Origin: JBBQZL01 sp038207745 | Lineage (GTDB): Bacteria; Actinomycetota; Thermoleophilia; Solirubrobacterales; 70-9 | Direction of reading: 5' to 3' | DNA length: 15,951 nucleotides | Assembly: GCA_038207745.1 (NCBI GenBank) | Contig: JBBQZL010000039.1 | Span: 1 to 15,951, forward strand | In this document: positions 7,000 to 14,013 of the stretch, one piece after another | How positions within the stretch are numbered: position 1 is the first letter of the stretch | Layout of the letters: every line of letters starts with the position of its first letter | The notes under the pieces: model-generated | What the model saw: the letters and a program-made list of their open reading frames with translations, nothing else | Told to the model about the DNA's origin: nothing | Databases searched by the model: none | Position numbers and translations under genes: made by a program

Positions 7000-7923
7000 C
7001 TAGCGGCTCGAGTAGACCGTTCCCACGTCGCCGAAGCCGAGCTTCTCCTTCGTCGCGTAGGTGAGGTCGAACTCACGGCCGGCCACATACGGGCCACGGT
7101 CGATGACGCGCACCCTGACCTGACGGTTGCCGTAGCGCAGGGTCAACCTGGTGCCACAGGGCAGCGTCTTGTGGGCGACGCCGATCGTCCCGGCGGTCAG
7201 AGTCTGACCACAGGCGGTGGTGCCACCGGGGCCGTACCACGATGCTCCTGCCGGGCGAAAGACCGTGACCTTTCGCCTCGCGCTGCCGGAGCCCGCAGCC
7301 TTGCGGTTGTTTCCGACAAAGGCACGGATCGTGTAGGTGCCTGCCTGCTGCGGCGTCCAGGCGGATCCGAACTTGCCGTTCGAGTTGCTGGAGCCACGGA
7401 TCTGCCGGCCATCGGGGCCCTTGACGATCATCTTGATCCGTCGATGCCCACCCGGTCTGGCCAGCCCACCGAGGCGGACCCGGTTGCCGAGATTGACGTT
7501 GTGGGTCGAGACCCGCAAGCGCGTCCTTGCCTTGATCCTGATCGGCTTCGTCCTCGATGCATCGCCTCTCCTGGGAACGATCTGGAGGGCGCCGTTGGAC
7601 TTCGCGCGGATCGTGGTCCTGTACTGGCCGCGGCCATTGGCCCGCGTGGTGTGCAGCCGCTTCCAGGACTCGGTTCCGGAGGCACGGAACCTGACGCTCA
7701 CCCTGACCGGATCACCGGTGGTGACCCTGCCGGCCACCGGGATGCGCTCACCGAACTTCGGCGTGCCACCCGAGGAGGATCCGACGTTGGAAACGGTTGC
7801 GACGCCTCCGGAGCTGACTCCGGCGAGGGCGACGGCGCTGCTGACAACGGTGACGGAGATGACGAGCCCGGACATTGCAAGGGCAACGGCATACTTCCGT
7901 CCATTGGGACGGTTGATACGCAC
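7000..7923 (-). CDS. Exported RlpA-like double-psi beta-barrel protein
   Basis: This 307-residue exported protein starts at GTG 7923, 21 nt after the riboswitch. Residues 1-34 form a Sec signal peptide (RINRPNGRK basic start, hydrophobic core 11-33, ALA cleavage site at 32-34). Two beta-sandwich-like segments (about 60-130 and 135-222), rich in Arg and Gly, precede an RlpA-type double-psi beta-barrel at 226-306: ASWYGPGG, TACGQTL, GVAHKTLPCGT, VRVIDRGPYVAGREFDLTY. RlpA proteins cleave or bind peptidoglycan. The conserved His251 and Asp275 are present, but the acidic residue of the TASGE motif is Gln240 here. Cys238 and Cys256 probably form a disulfide. Control by c-di-AMP, seen for many actinobacterial wall-remodelling genes, fits a cell-wall role. 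Whether it is a lytic enzyme or a binding protein is open. Confidence 0.9.
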   Translation of the reverse strand: MRINRPNGRKYAVALAMSGLVISVTVVSSAVALAGVSSGGVATVSNVGSSSGGTPKFGERIPVAGRVTTGDPVRVSVRFRASGTESWKRLHTTRANGRGQYRTTIRAKSNGALQIVPRRGDASRTKPIRIKARTRLRVSTHNVNLGNRVRLGGLARPGGHRRIKMIVKGPDGRQIRGSSNSNGKFGSAWTPQQAGTYTIRAFVGNNRKAAGSGSARRKVTVFRPAGASWYGPGGTTACGQTLTAGTIGVAHKTLPCGTRLTLRYGNRQVRVRVIDRGPYVAGREFDLTYATKEKLGFGDVGTVYSSR

Positions 7924-7944
7924 GTACTCACTTCGCTTTCTGTA

Positions 7945-8102
7945 CTGCCTACGGGGTTAGCTGACGGGCTCGTGAGATGCTGTTTCGCACTCCCACTTCA
8001 GGCGGAACACCGCCCGATTCGCCCCCGGCGCGCGGAATCTGGATTGATTCAGCAGCCAATGGGTCCCCCGTTCAACTCACGATGCGTGAGCTGACTCGGC
8101 AG
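7945..8102 (-). ncRNA. c-di-AMP riboswitch (ydaO/yuaA) in the leader of the RlpA-like gene
   Basis: Read on the reverse strand, the leader carries the landmarks of the ydaO/yuaA class in order. Closing stem CTGCC (8102-8098) pairs with GGCAG (7949-7945). Next come a hairpin CTCACG-CAT-CGTGAG, the core GGGGGACCCA (8069-8060), GGGGCGAATC (8025-8016), a hairpin GGCGG/CCGCC (8014-8001), an imperfect arm, and the strongly conserved 3' block GAGCCCGTCAGCTAACC followed by CGTAGGC. The class binds cyclic di-AMP and normally turns expression off. It is well known upstream of cell-wall hydrolase genes in Actinobacteria. The start codon at 7923 lies 21 nt after the closing stem. I see no separate terminator, so control could act on ribosome access. 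Confidence 0.92.
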
Positions 8103-8108
8103 ATCGTT

Positions 8109-8114
8109 TACGTA
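8109..8114 (-). promoter_or_regulatory. Possible -10 element for the riboswitch transcript
   Basis: The reverse strand reads TACGTA here, ending 6 nt before the first base of the riboswitch closing stem, the right distance for transcription to begin at about 8102. The match to a -10 hexamer is modest and no clear -35 is seen. A transcript starting at about 8103 would put the CRP-type palindrome centre near -61.5. Confidence 0.25.
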
Positions 8115-8155
8115 TTGCGTAGACACCTGAAGCTACGGTGAGTCGCGGATTCCCA

Positions 8156-8173
8156 GTGTGAGCTGGCTCACAC
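8156..8173. promoter_or_regulatory. CRP/FNR-family operator, perfect 18-bp palindrome
   Basis: GTGTGAGC (8156-8163) and GCTCACAC (8166-8173) are perfect inverted repeats around TG. The core is TGTGA-N6-TCACA, the consensus of CRP-type regulators, including actinobacterial GlxR/CRP proteins. It lies in the divergent spacer between the riboswitch leader and the WS/DGAT gene, with its centre about 46 nt before the latter's ATG. It could activate or repress either side. No CRP-family gene is in the window. Confidence 0.65.
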
Positions 8174-8210
8174 GGACACATCTCGTGCAGCCACCTGGGA
8201 TCATGTCCCC

Positions 8211-9584
8211 ATGGGCACACAAACCGACCGGCTGAGTGGGCTTGATGCCTCATTCCTCCATCTCGAGCGGTCTGGCGCCCACATGCATGTGGCCTCCACC
8301 CTGATCTTCGAGGGGCCGGCACCGGAACATGCCGAGTTTCGCGATCACATCGCCTCGCGTCTATACCTGGTGCCGCGCTTTCGCCAGAAGCTCCGCTTCG
8401 TGCCGCTGGGTCAGGGACGACCGGTCTGGGTTGACGATCCGCACCTCAACCTCGGTTATCACGTGCGCCACACGGCGCTTCCGCCTCCCGGCACCTTCGC
8501 GCAGCTGCGAACCCTGGCCGCACGCATCTTCTCCCAGGAACTCGATCGCTCGAAGCCGCTCTGGGAGATGTGGCTGATCGAGGGACTCGAGGGTGGTCGC
8601 TTCGCGATTGTCGCGAAGAGCCACCACGCCCTAGTCGACGGGGTGTCGGGCATGGACATCACAACCGTGCTCTTCGACATCGAGAAGCAGCCCGAGGCCA
8701 TTACGCCGCCCGACAGATGGGTGGCCCGGCCGGAGCCGAATGACACGAAGCTTCTGGCTGATGCACTGCTGGAGCGCGTCACAAGCCCCGCAGAGGCCGT
8801 GCGCGGCGTCCGGGCAGTCCTGCGAGGCCCCAGGCATTTTCTCAGCGAGTTCGCCGCTGCGACGAGAATGCTGGGAGCCGCGGCTGCAGCCCCTTCGACG
8901 CCCTTCAACGTCGAAACCGGTCCCCATCGCCGTTTTGCCTGGACCTCGGGCAACGTCGCGGAGTTCAAGCGGATAAAGAACGCCCACGGGGGGACGCTCA
9001 ACGATGTGGTGCTCTCCGTGGTCACGGGTGCCCTCGGGAGCTACCTCCGGGCCCGTGGACACCACACCGACGAGCTCGAGATGCGGGCGATGATCCCGGT
9101 CAGCGTCCGCGAGGAGGACGAGCACGGCCTGCTGGGCAACAAGGTCTCGGCGATGATGGCTCCGCTCCCGGTCTGGTGTGAGGATCCGGTACAGCGTCTC
9201 GAGTTGATGACCGCCGCGATGGGTGACCTCAAGGCGTCCGACCAGGCGGTTGGCGCACACGTGCTTACCCAATTGACGGATTTTGCGCCTCCGACGATCG
9301 CCGCGCAGGCTGCCCGTCTCCAGCCCCAGCAACGGTTCTTCAACCTTGTGATCACGAATGTCCCCGGACCGCAGTTTCCGCTTTTTCTGCTCGGCAGGGA
9401 GATGGAGTCCGTCTACCCGATGGTTCCCCTGGCGCTTCGCCAGGCCCTCTGCGTGGGCGTGATGTCGTACAACGGCCAGATCAACTTCGGCCTCACGGGG
9501 GACTACGACGGCATGGCCGATCTGGACAGCTTTGCCCTCGATCTCGGCGCTGCGATCGAGGAGATTTCGGCTGCGACGGCGTAG
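8211..9584 (+). CDS. Wax ester synthase / diacylglycerol acyltransferase (WS/DGAT)
   Basis: This 457-residue acyltransferase joins fatty acyl-CoA to a fatty alcohol or diacylglycerol, forming wax esters or triacylglycerol at the membrane or lipid-droplet surface. The N-terminus (RLSGLDASFLHLE) is the family start. The catalytic motif HHALVDG (138-144, with His139 as base) follows PLWEMW (116-121). Later family marks are LNDVVLSVVTGALGSYL, the NVPGP turn in the region ITNVPGPQFPLF, and SYNGQINFGLTGD near the end. Length is normal. ATG 8211 is clear, although the preceding GGGA (8197-8200) is a weak ribosome-binding site and could pair with TCCC (8206-8209). A CRP-type operator lies 38 nt upstream. 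Substrate preference (wax or triacylglycerol) cannot be read from sequence. Confidence 0.95.
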   Translation: MGTQTDRLSGLDASFLHLERSGAHMHVASTLIFEGPAPEHAEFRDHIASRLYLVPRFRQKLRFVPLGQGRPVWVDDPHLNLGYHVRHTALPPPGTFAQLRTLAARIFSQELDRSKPLWEMWLIEGLEGGRFAIVAKSHHALVDGVSGMDITTVLFDIEKQPEAITPPDRWVARPEPNDTKLLADALLERVTSPAEAVRGVRAVLRGPRHFLSEFAAATRMLGAAAAAPSTPFNVETGPHRRFAWTSGNVAEFKRIKNAHGGTLNDVVLSVVTGALGSYLRARGHHTDELEMRAMIPVSVREEDEHGLLGNKVSAMMAPLPVWCEDPVQRLELMTAAMGDLKASDQAVGAHVLTQLTDFAPPTIAAQAARLQPQQRFFNLVITNVPGPQFPLFLLGREMESVYPMVPLALRQALCVGVMSYNGQINFGLTGDYDGMADLDSFALDLGAAIEEISAATA

Positions 9585-9624
9585 GCGGCCGGGACCTCCG
9601 GTCGCTCTGGCATCCTCTCGCCTC

Positions 9625-10356
9625 GTGATCGACGAGGCCCGGCGAGAGATCGAAATCGACGGAGTGGCGGTGCCATTCACCGTCCGCGTTTCGACACGCG
9701 CGCATCGTGCGCGGATAATCGTCGGACCGATGCACCCCCTCGAGGTCGTGGTGCCGAAGGGCCAGGGAGTGCGGGCGGCGGTCGACCTGCTCGAGCAGAA
9801 GCGCGGCTGGGTCGAGACGAAGCTGCGCTGGGTCCGGAGCGCCGGACTTGAAGATCCCAAGCTCGGGCTTGATCGGCCTGGCCTGGCCTGGCTCGACGGG
9901 GTCCCGATCAGGATCACTCATCGTCAGGCGTCGCGCCCCAGCGCACGTCTCAGCGATGGAATCCTCGTCGTGGCCGGACCGCGAGAAGCAGCCACCGATG
10001 CGATCCAGCGCTGGTACCGCAGGGAGGCAAGGGTCCGGCTTGGCGCCGAGACGGAGGCGGAGGCCGCCCGGCTTGGCGCCCGGAGGCCCGGGACGATCTC
10101 GGTTCGCGACCAGAAGACACGCTGGGGCTCATGCAGCTCCCGGGGGACGCTCTCCTATTCATGGCGCCTCGCAATGCTCCCACCCGAGATCCGGCAGTAC
10201 GTGGTCACCCACGAGGTCTGCCATCTGCTTGTCCATGATCACTCCCGGAAGTTCTGGGATCTGCTCGCGAAAGCCCGGCCGGGTTGGAAGCAAGAGGCAG
10301 ATTGGCTGAAGGAACACGGCGCCGAGATCGGGGCCTATCAACCGACTATGGTCTGA
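9625..10356 (+). CDS. YgjP-type zinc metallopeptidase (DUF45, M48-like)
   Basis: This cytosolic protein of about 243 residues is from the YgjP/DUF45 family, putative zinc peptidases. Zinc ligands are visible as HEVCH (196-200) with the third ligand likely His206 in VHDHSRKFW. The upstream motif KTRWGSCSSRGT (164-175) is diagnostic for the family, as is the N-terminal strand pair ending in LEVVVPKG. There is no signal peptide or membrane segment. GTG 9625 is chosen because the family begins with a strand like REIEIDG. It lacks a good ribosome-binding site and may be translationally coupled to the WS/DGAT gene, whose stop lies 40 nt earlier. A TTG at 9532 inside that gene is an alternative. The stop overlaps the end of the convergent metalloprotease gene by 11 nt. 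The substrate is unknown. Confidence 0.88.
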   Translation: MIDEARREIEIDGVAVPFTVRVSTRAHRARIIVGPMHPLEVVVPKGQGVRAAVDLLEQKRGWVETKLRWVRSAGLEDPKLGLDRPGLAWLDGVPIRITHRQASRPSARLSDGILVVAGPREAATDAIQRWYRREARVRLGAETEAEAARLGARRPGTISVRDQKTRWGSCSSRGTLSYSWRLAMLPPEIRQYVVTHEVCHLLVHDHSRKFWDLLAKARPGWKQEADWLKEHGAEIGAYQPTMV

Positions 10357-11854
10357 GCGCGCCGCGAACCCTGAACTTGACCCTGTCTGCCCTGTAGCGC
10401 CACGTCTGTCTGACCGAGTCAAATCCGATCGTCTTCGAGTCGGGGTTGACGACCACGGCCGTGAGGCGACTGTAGGAGTTGGGATCGGGAAGCGAGACTC
10501 GCAACCTGCCCTGCCTCTTCGAGTGCGAGATCGCGGCGTATGCGCGATCCGAGACAACCGAGCCCCCGGATGTCGAGCCGGTCCGGCCGACGACCGCAAC
10601 TCCCCCGGCGACTCCGACCGGAACCTTGACTGTGACGGCCACGCGAGATCCGGGCGAAGGAGTGATCTTCAGCAGCCGAAACGTCGTGTGGCTGAGAATC
10701 CTTGTCTTGTAGGGCCTGCCCATGCTGAGCGTTCCCTGACGCTGCATGTCCGGAAACAGGTTGCCCTCGGGGAATGGTCCCGGCGTACGCCACTCCGCGG
10801 TGTCAGCTGCAAAATCGGTGAATTGCCTGAAGAACGGTGCGCCATCCGCTGCCCGTATCGCCCGGTCATATGCATCGATCGAGAAACCGGCGGGCCTGGC
10901 CTTCCTCGCACCCGCCCAGGCTCTGCGGATCAGCCGCGGACCGTATGCCTGCGCCAGCCACTGGTTCCAGACCCCGGAGCCGTACACCTTGCGCCCGCTG
11001 CTGGCCATCGGTACCCGGGAGGACCTGGTCCACTCCGGGAGATAGCGAAGGTAGTCACGGATCGCCGGATAGACCATCCGCTCCATCCAGGTGGCGGTCG
11101 ATTCGAGCATCCAGGTGTCCTGCCAGGCGTCGTAGCTGAACTGGAGGATGTGGTTGTACTCGTGTGCAAGCGTCACCTGCAGAGCCTCGACCGCATTGGT
11201 GTTGGGAAAGCGCTTTGGGCCGTAGGAGTGGTCCACCACCAGGTATGCCTTCAATGACCGGGCGATACCGCCATTCGGGCTTTCCTGATCAGGGTCCGGC
11301 GCCGCATAGCCGAAGAGCCCGCCGCTCAGTGCGGAGATGTAGATATCGGTCTTGCCGCGACTCCCACCCTTGCGACCATCGGACTTCGGCCTCCGCCATC
11401 CAAGATCGGTGTTCTCGACCTGGGCAGAGTGCTCTGCTGACGATTTGACCAGCTCGACGTAGTCGGGGATGCCGTCGCTGTTGCCGTCTGTGAGGCTGGG
11501 CTTATCGACCCCCGTCTTCGTCCAATGGACGCAGAAATGATCCGTGCAGGAAGGCGACTTGGGAGCCTCGTTCGTACGATAGCCCTGACCGTCCGGATCG
11601 GGATTGTCGGTCGGACGGGCAAGCAGGCCGATTGCCTGTCGCCTGGCATTGCCCTCCAGCTTCGGCAGCACCCTTGAGAGCCTGAGCAACCGAAGGGTCG
11701 GGTCGCCGGTCTGCGGACCCCGCATTCCAAGCGATGCCTTTGCGCTCTGCATGATCTCGAGAGCCTTTGGCTGCTGGGCCTGGGCAGCGCCGACCGCACC
11801 GCCGAGAATCGCCAGCGACAGTGAAGCCGCGACGAGTGAGCGGGGCACGTACAC
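10346..11854 (-). CDS. Exported HExxH metalloprotease (resembles MXAN_6640-type proteins)
   Basis: This protein of about 502 residues has a signal peptide (residues 1-26, ending AQA). Residues 104-134 hold DHFCVHWTKTGVDK and DGNSDGIPDYVE, a Ca-binding-like loop seen in exported metalloproteases of the MXAN_6640 kind. The zinc motif is HEYNH (231-235), with Glu251 in LESTATWMER as the likely third ligand. This pattern, an HEYxH followed by a Glu about 16 residues later, suits gluzincin-like enzymes. The C-terminal ~130 residues look like an all-beta accessory domain. Cys103 and Cys108 may form a disulfide. The reverse frame runs on far upstream to 12583, but that is antisense to nadE. GTG 11854 is chosen; GTG 11848 and ATG 11896 are alternatives. 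Promoters for this gene and nadE must share under 60 nt. Confidence 0.85.
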   Translation of the reverse strand: MYVPRSLVAASLSLAILGGAVGAAQAQQPKALEIMQSAKASLGMRGPQTGDPTLRLLRLSRVLPKLEGNARRQAIGLLARPTDNPDPDGQGYRTNEAPKSPSCTDHFCVHWTKTGVDKPSLTDGNSDGIPDYVELVKSSAEHSAQVENTDLGWRRPKSDGRKGGSRGKTDIYISALSGGLFGYAAPDPDQESPNGGIARSLKAYLVVDHSYGPKRFPNTNAVEALQVTLAHEYNHILQFSYDAWQDTWMLESTATWMERMVYPAIRDYLRYLPEWTRSSRVPMASSGRKVYGSGVWNQWLAQAYGPRLIRRAWAGARKARPAGFSIDAYDRAIRAADGAPFFRQFTDFAADTAEWRTPGPFPEGNLFPDMQRQGTLSMGRPYKTRILSHTTFRLLKITPSPGSRVAVTVKVPVGVAGGVAVVGRTGSTSGGSVVSDRAYAAISHSKRQGRLRVSLPDPNSYSRLTAVVVNPDSKTIGFDSVRQTWRYRADRVKFRVRGALRP

Positions 11855-11911
11855 ACTGCTCAGGCTACAGGCAACAAGCCTTGTGACTGCCCGCATCGGA
11901 ATACTTGCCAG

Positions 11912-13561
11912 ATGCCTGAAACCAGTACCGGCCTTCGACTCGGCCTTGCCCAGATCAATTCGACCGTCGGCGACATCGACGGGAATGCCGCGAAGATCCG
12001 GGGCCTGATCAACAGGGCGGAAGAGGACGGGCTCGATCTGCTGCTCTTCCCGGAGATGGCGCTGCCCGGGTATCCCGCCGAGGATCTCAACCTGCGGCCC
12101 GATTTCATCGCCGCTGTCGCGGCAGCCCTCGAGTCGATCGCCGCGGACGTCCCCGGCGACCTGGTCGTCCTGCTCGGATTCTGCGAGGCCGGTGACGGCG
12201 AGAGGCACCGCGCCCACAACTCGATGGCAGTCCTTCGCGGAGGGCAGGTCGAGACGATCTACCGCAAGCACCGGCTTCCCAACTACGACGTCTTCGATGA
12301 GGAGCGCCACTTCACCCCCGGCAACGAGCCCGCCGTGGTCGATGTTGCAGGAACAAGGGTCGGCCTCAGCATCTGCGAGGACGGCTGGTACGAGGGTCCC
12401 CCGATCACGGCCGAGGCCGAGATGGGCGCCCGCCTGATCGTCAACGCATCCGCCTCCCCCTACTACCAGCACAGGGGCCGTGAGCGCGAGCCGATCTTTG
12501 CCGCCCGGGCGGTGGCCAATCGCACATACGTCGCCTTCTGCAACCTCGTCGGAGGTCAGGACGACCTGGTCTTTGACGGACAAAGCTTCGTCCTAGATCC
12601 GCGGGGCGAAGTGATCGCCCGGGCCAAGCAATTTGCCGAAGATCTGCTTGTCTGCTCGATCCCGATCGAGGCCGAGTTCGAGCCAACGGCCGAACATCTG
12701 CCCGGAACGCTCTCTGACCTCGATGAGCTCTACGCGGCTCTGCTCACCGGACTCCGGGACTACATCGCCAAGAACGGTTTCTCGAGCGTCCTGCTCGGGC
12801 TGTCCGGAGGCATCGATTCCGCGCTCGTCGCGCTGCTTGCCTCCGACGCCATCGGTCCCAAACGAGTCACCTGTGTGGTCATGCCTTCGCCTCATTCAAG
12901 TACCGAAACCCAGGAAGACGCAAGAAGGATCGCTCGGAACCTGGGAACTGAATTGGTGGAGGTCCCCATCGGGATTCCGATCAGAGCCTACGACGAGGTC
13001 CTGACGGAAGTTTTCAGCGGACTTCCGCCCGACATCACCGAGGAGAACCTCCAGGCGCGGATCCGCGCGGACATCCTGATGGCGGTCTCGAACAAACGCG
13101 GCTCTCTCACGCTTGCAACCGGCAACAAGAGCGAGATGGCGGTCGGCTACACGACCCTCTATGGAGACATGGCCGGCGGGATTGCACCGATCCGGGACGT
13201 CTACAAAACCCTGGTCTTCGATCTGGTTCGGCACCGCAACAACGCCTCTGAGCGCGAGTTGATCCCCGCCTCGGTGATCGAGCGGCCACCTTCGGCGGAA
13301 CTGAGACCCGGGCAGGTCGACACCGACTCCCTCCCCCCCTACCCTGTCCTCGACCAGATTCTCGAGGCCTATATCGAGCGCGATGAGTCCAGGCTGCAGC
13401 TCATCGACGCGGGCTTCGATCCGGAGATGGTTGCCCGGGTCCTCGCGATGGTCGACCACGCCGAGCACAAACGCAGGCAGGGGCCTCCGGCGATCCGGGT
13501 GACCAGGCGGGCCTTTGGCCGTGACCGGCGGATGCCGATCACCAACTGCTTCCGGAGCTAG
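11912..13561 (+). CDS. nadE: Glutamine-dependent NAD+ synthetase
   Basis: This 549-residue enzyme makes the last step of NAD+ synthesis, amidating nicotinic acid adenine dinucleotide with ATP and ammonia taken from glutamine. The N-terminal nitrilase-type glutaminase domain (about 5-265) has the triad Glu48 (FPEMALPGYP), Lys119 (YRKHRLPNY) and Cys155 (SICEDGW). The C-terminal synthetase domain has the ATP-pyrophosphatase loop SGGIDS (298-303), TGNKSEMAVGY (403-413), and ELRPGQVDTDSLPPY near the end. The length is that of the shorter bacterial two-domain form. The C-terminus reads PITNCFRS where PITNR is usual. ATG 11912 is the first reasonable start, but the ribosome-binding site is weak. It is divergent from the exported metalloprotease, and its stop shares CTAG with the convergent thioesterase. 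Confidence 0.96.
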   Translation: MPETSTGLRLGLAQINSTVGDIDGNAAKIRGLINRAEEDGLDLLLFPEMALPGYPAEDLNLRPDFIAAVAAALESIAADVPGDLVVLLGFCEAGDGERHRAHNSMAVLRGGQVETIYRKHRLPNYDVFDEERHFTPGNEPAVVDVAGTRVGLSICEDGWYEGPPITAEAEMGARLIVNASASPYYQHRGREREPIFAARAVANRTYVAFCNLVGGQDDLVFDGQSFVLDPRGEVIARAKQFAEDLLVCSIPIEAEFEPTAEHLPGTLSDLDELYAALLTGLRDYIAKNGFSSVLLGLSGGIDSALVALLASDAIGPKRVTCVVMPSPHSSTETQEDARRIARNLGTELVEVPIGIPIRAYDEVLTEVFSGLPPDITEENLQARIRADILMAVSNKRGSLTLATGNKSEMAVGYTTLYGDMAGGIAPIRDVYKTLVFDLVRHRNNASERELIPASVIERPPSAELRPGQVDTDSLPPYPVLDQILEAYIERDESRLQLIDAGFDPEMVARVLAMVDHAEHKRRQGPPAIRVTRRAFGRDRRMPITNCFRS

Positions 13562-13950
13562 GGGCTCTTTCTGACCGCGATCGTCATCTGCCCGAGTGCG
13601 CAGAGCCGATCATCGGAGTCCCAGACCTCTGCGGCCCAGACCCAGCTTGTCCGGCCGCGATGTCGCGCAACCGCCCGCACCTCGACCGTTCCATCCCTGG
13701 GTGGCCTGAGGAAATTGATGCTGGCGCTCTGGCCCATGGCCGTCATGCCCTCTTCCCAGACCGCGATCGCCGTGGCTCGCGAACAGACGCTCTCGATCAC
13801 CGATGAGAGCACTCCTCCGTGGGTGAGCCCGATCGGCTGGCGAAGCTCGGGACGGGTCTCGAATCTCGCGATCGCATTGTCGGGGTCATCGCTGACCCAC
13901 TGTGTTCCGATCAGCTCGTCAAACGGGGATTCGGGAATCTGAAAGCTCAT
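13558..13950 (-). CDS. PaaI-type hotdog-fold thioesterase
   Basis: This 130-residue single hotdog-domain protein of the PaaI/4HBT_2 type hydrolyses acyl-CoA or aryl-CoA thioesters in the cytosol, usually as a tetramer. The signature loop is GLTHGGVLSSVIESV (residues 41-55), where HGG and the following Glu53 place the catalytic residues. The strands MGQSASINFLRPPRDGTVEVRAVARHRGRTSWVWAAEVWD complete the fold, here described as segments 72-83 and 86-110. ATG 13950 is a clear start. The stop TAG overlaps that of nadE in a shared CTAG. Nothing nearby specifies the acyl group. Housekeeping removal of stalled CoA esters is a plausible role, by inference from the family. Confidence 0.92.
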   Translation of the reverse strand: MSFQIPESPFDELIGTQWVSDDPDNAIARFETRPELRQPIGLTHGGVLSSVIESVCSRATAIAVWEEGMTAMGQSASINFLRPPRDGTVEVRAVARHRGRTSWVWAAEVWDSDDRLCALGQMTIAVRKSP

Positions 13951-13967
13951 GGTTTGCTGAGAGTAGC

Positions 13968-13997
13968 GTTCGGACGGCGCACGTGAGCGGCCCGAAC
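13968..13997. repeat. Short inverted repeat in a divergent spacer
   Basis: GTTCGG (13968-13973) and CCGAAC (13992-13997) are inverted copies 18 nt apart, flanking a CACGTG palindrome (13980-13985). They occupy most of the 63-nt spacer between the divergent thioesterase and membrane-regulator starts. They could bind a dimeric regulator, but six-base arms can arise by chance in GC-rich DNA. Confidence 0.25.
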
Positions 13998-14013
13998 CCG
14001 TAGGCTTCCCGTC

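Noticed and set aside
6962..7003. 13-residue hydrophobic mini-frame (GTG to TAG) between dinB and the RlpA-like gene
   Set aside because: Too short to judge, no ribosome-binding site, and it ends on the stop of the convergent gene; the palindrome CGTGGCCACG at 6961-6970 is also short enough to be chance.
8631..9917. 428-codon minus-strand open frame
   Set aside because: It is antisense to the WS/DGAT and YgjP-type genes, Arg- and His-rich without motifs, as expected of a shadow frame.
11874..11884. 11-bp palindrome ACAAGCCTTGT in the nadE/metalloprotease spacer, considered as an NAD-regulator operator
   Set aside because: It does not match an NrtR, NiaR or NadQ box I can recall, and a five-base arm is weak evidence.
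11855..12583. Upstream continuation of the metalloprotease frame on the minus strand (about 240 extra codons)
   Set aside because: It is antisense to the well-supported nadE glutaminase domain, and the sensible signal peptide begins at about 11854. The open frame is a by-product of GC-rich codon bias.
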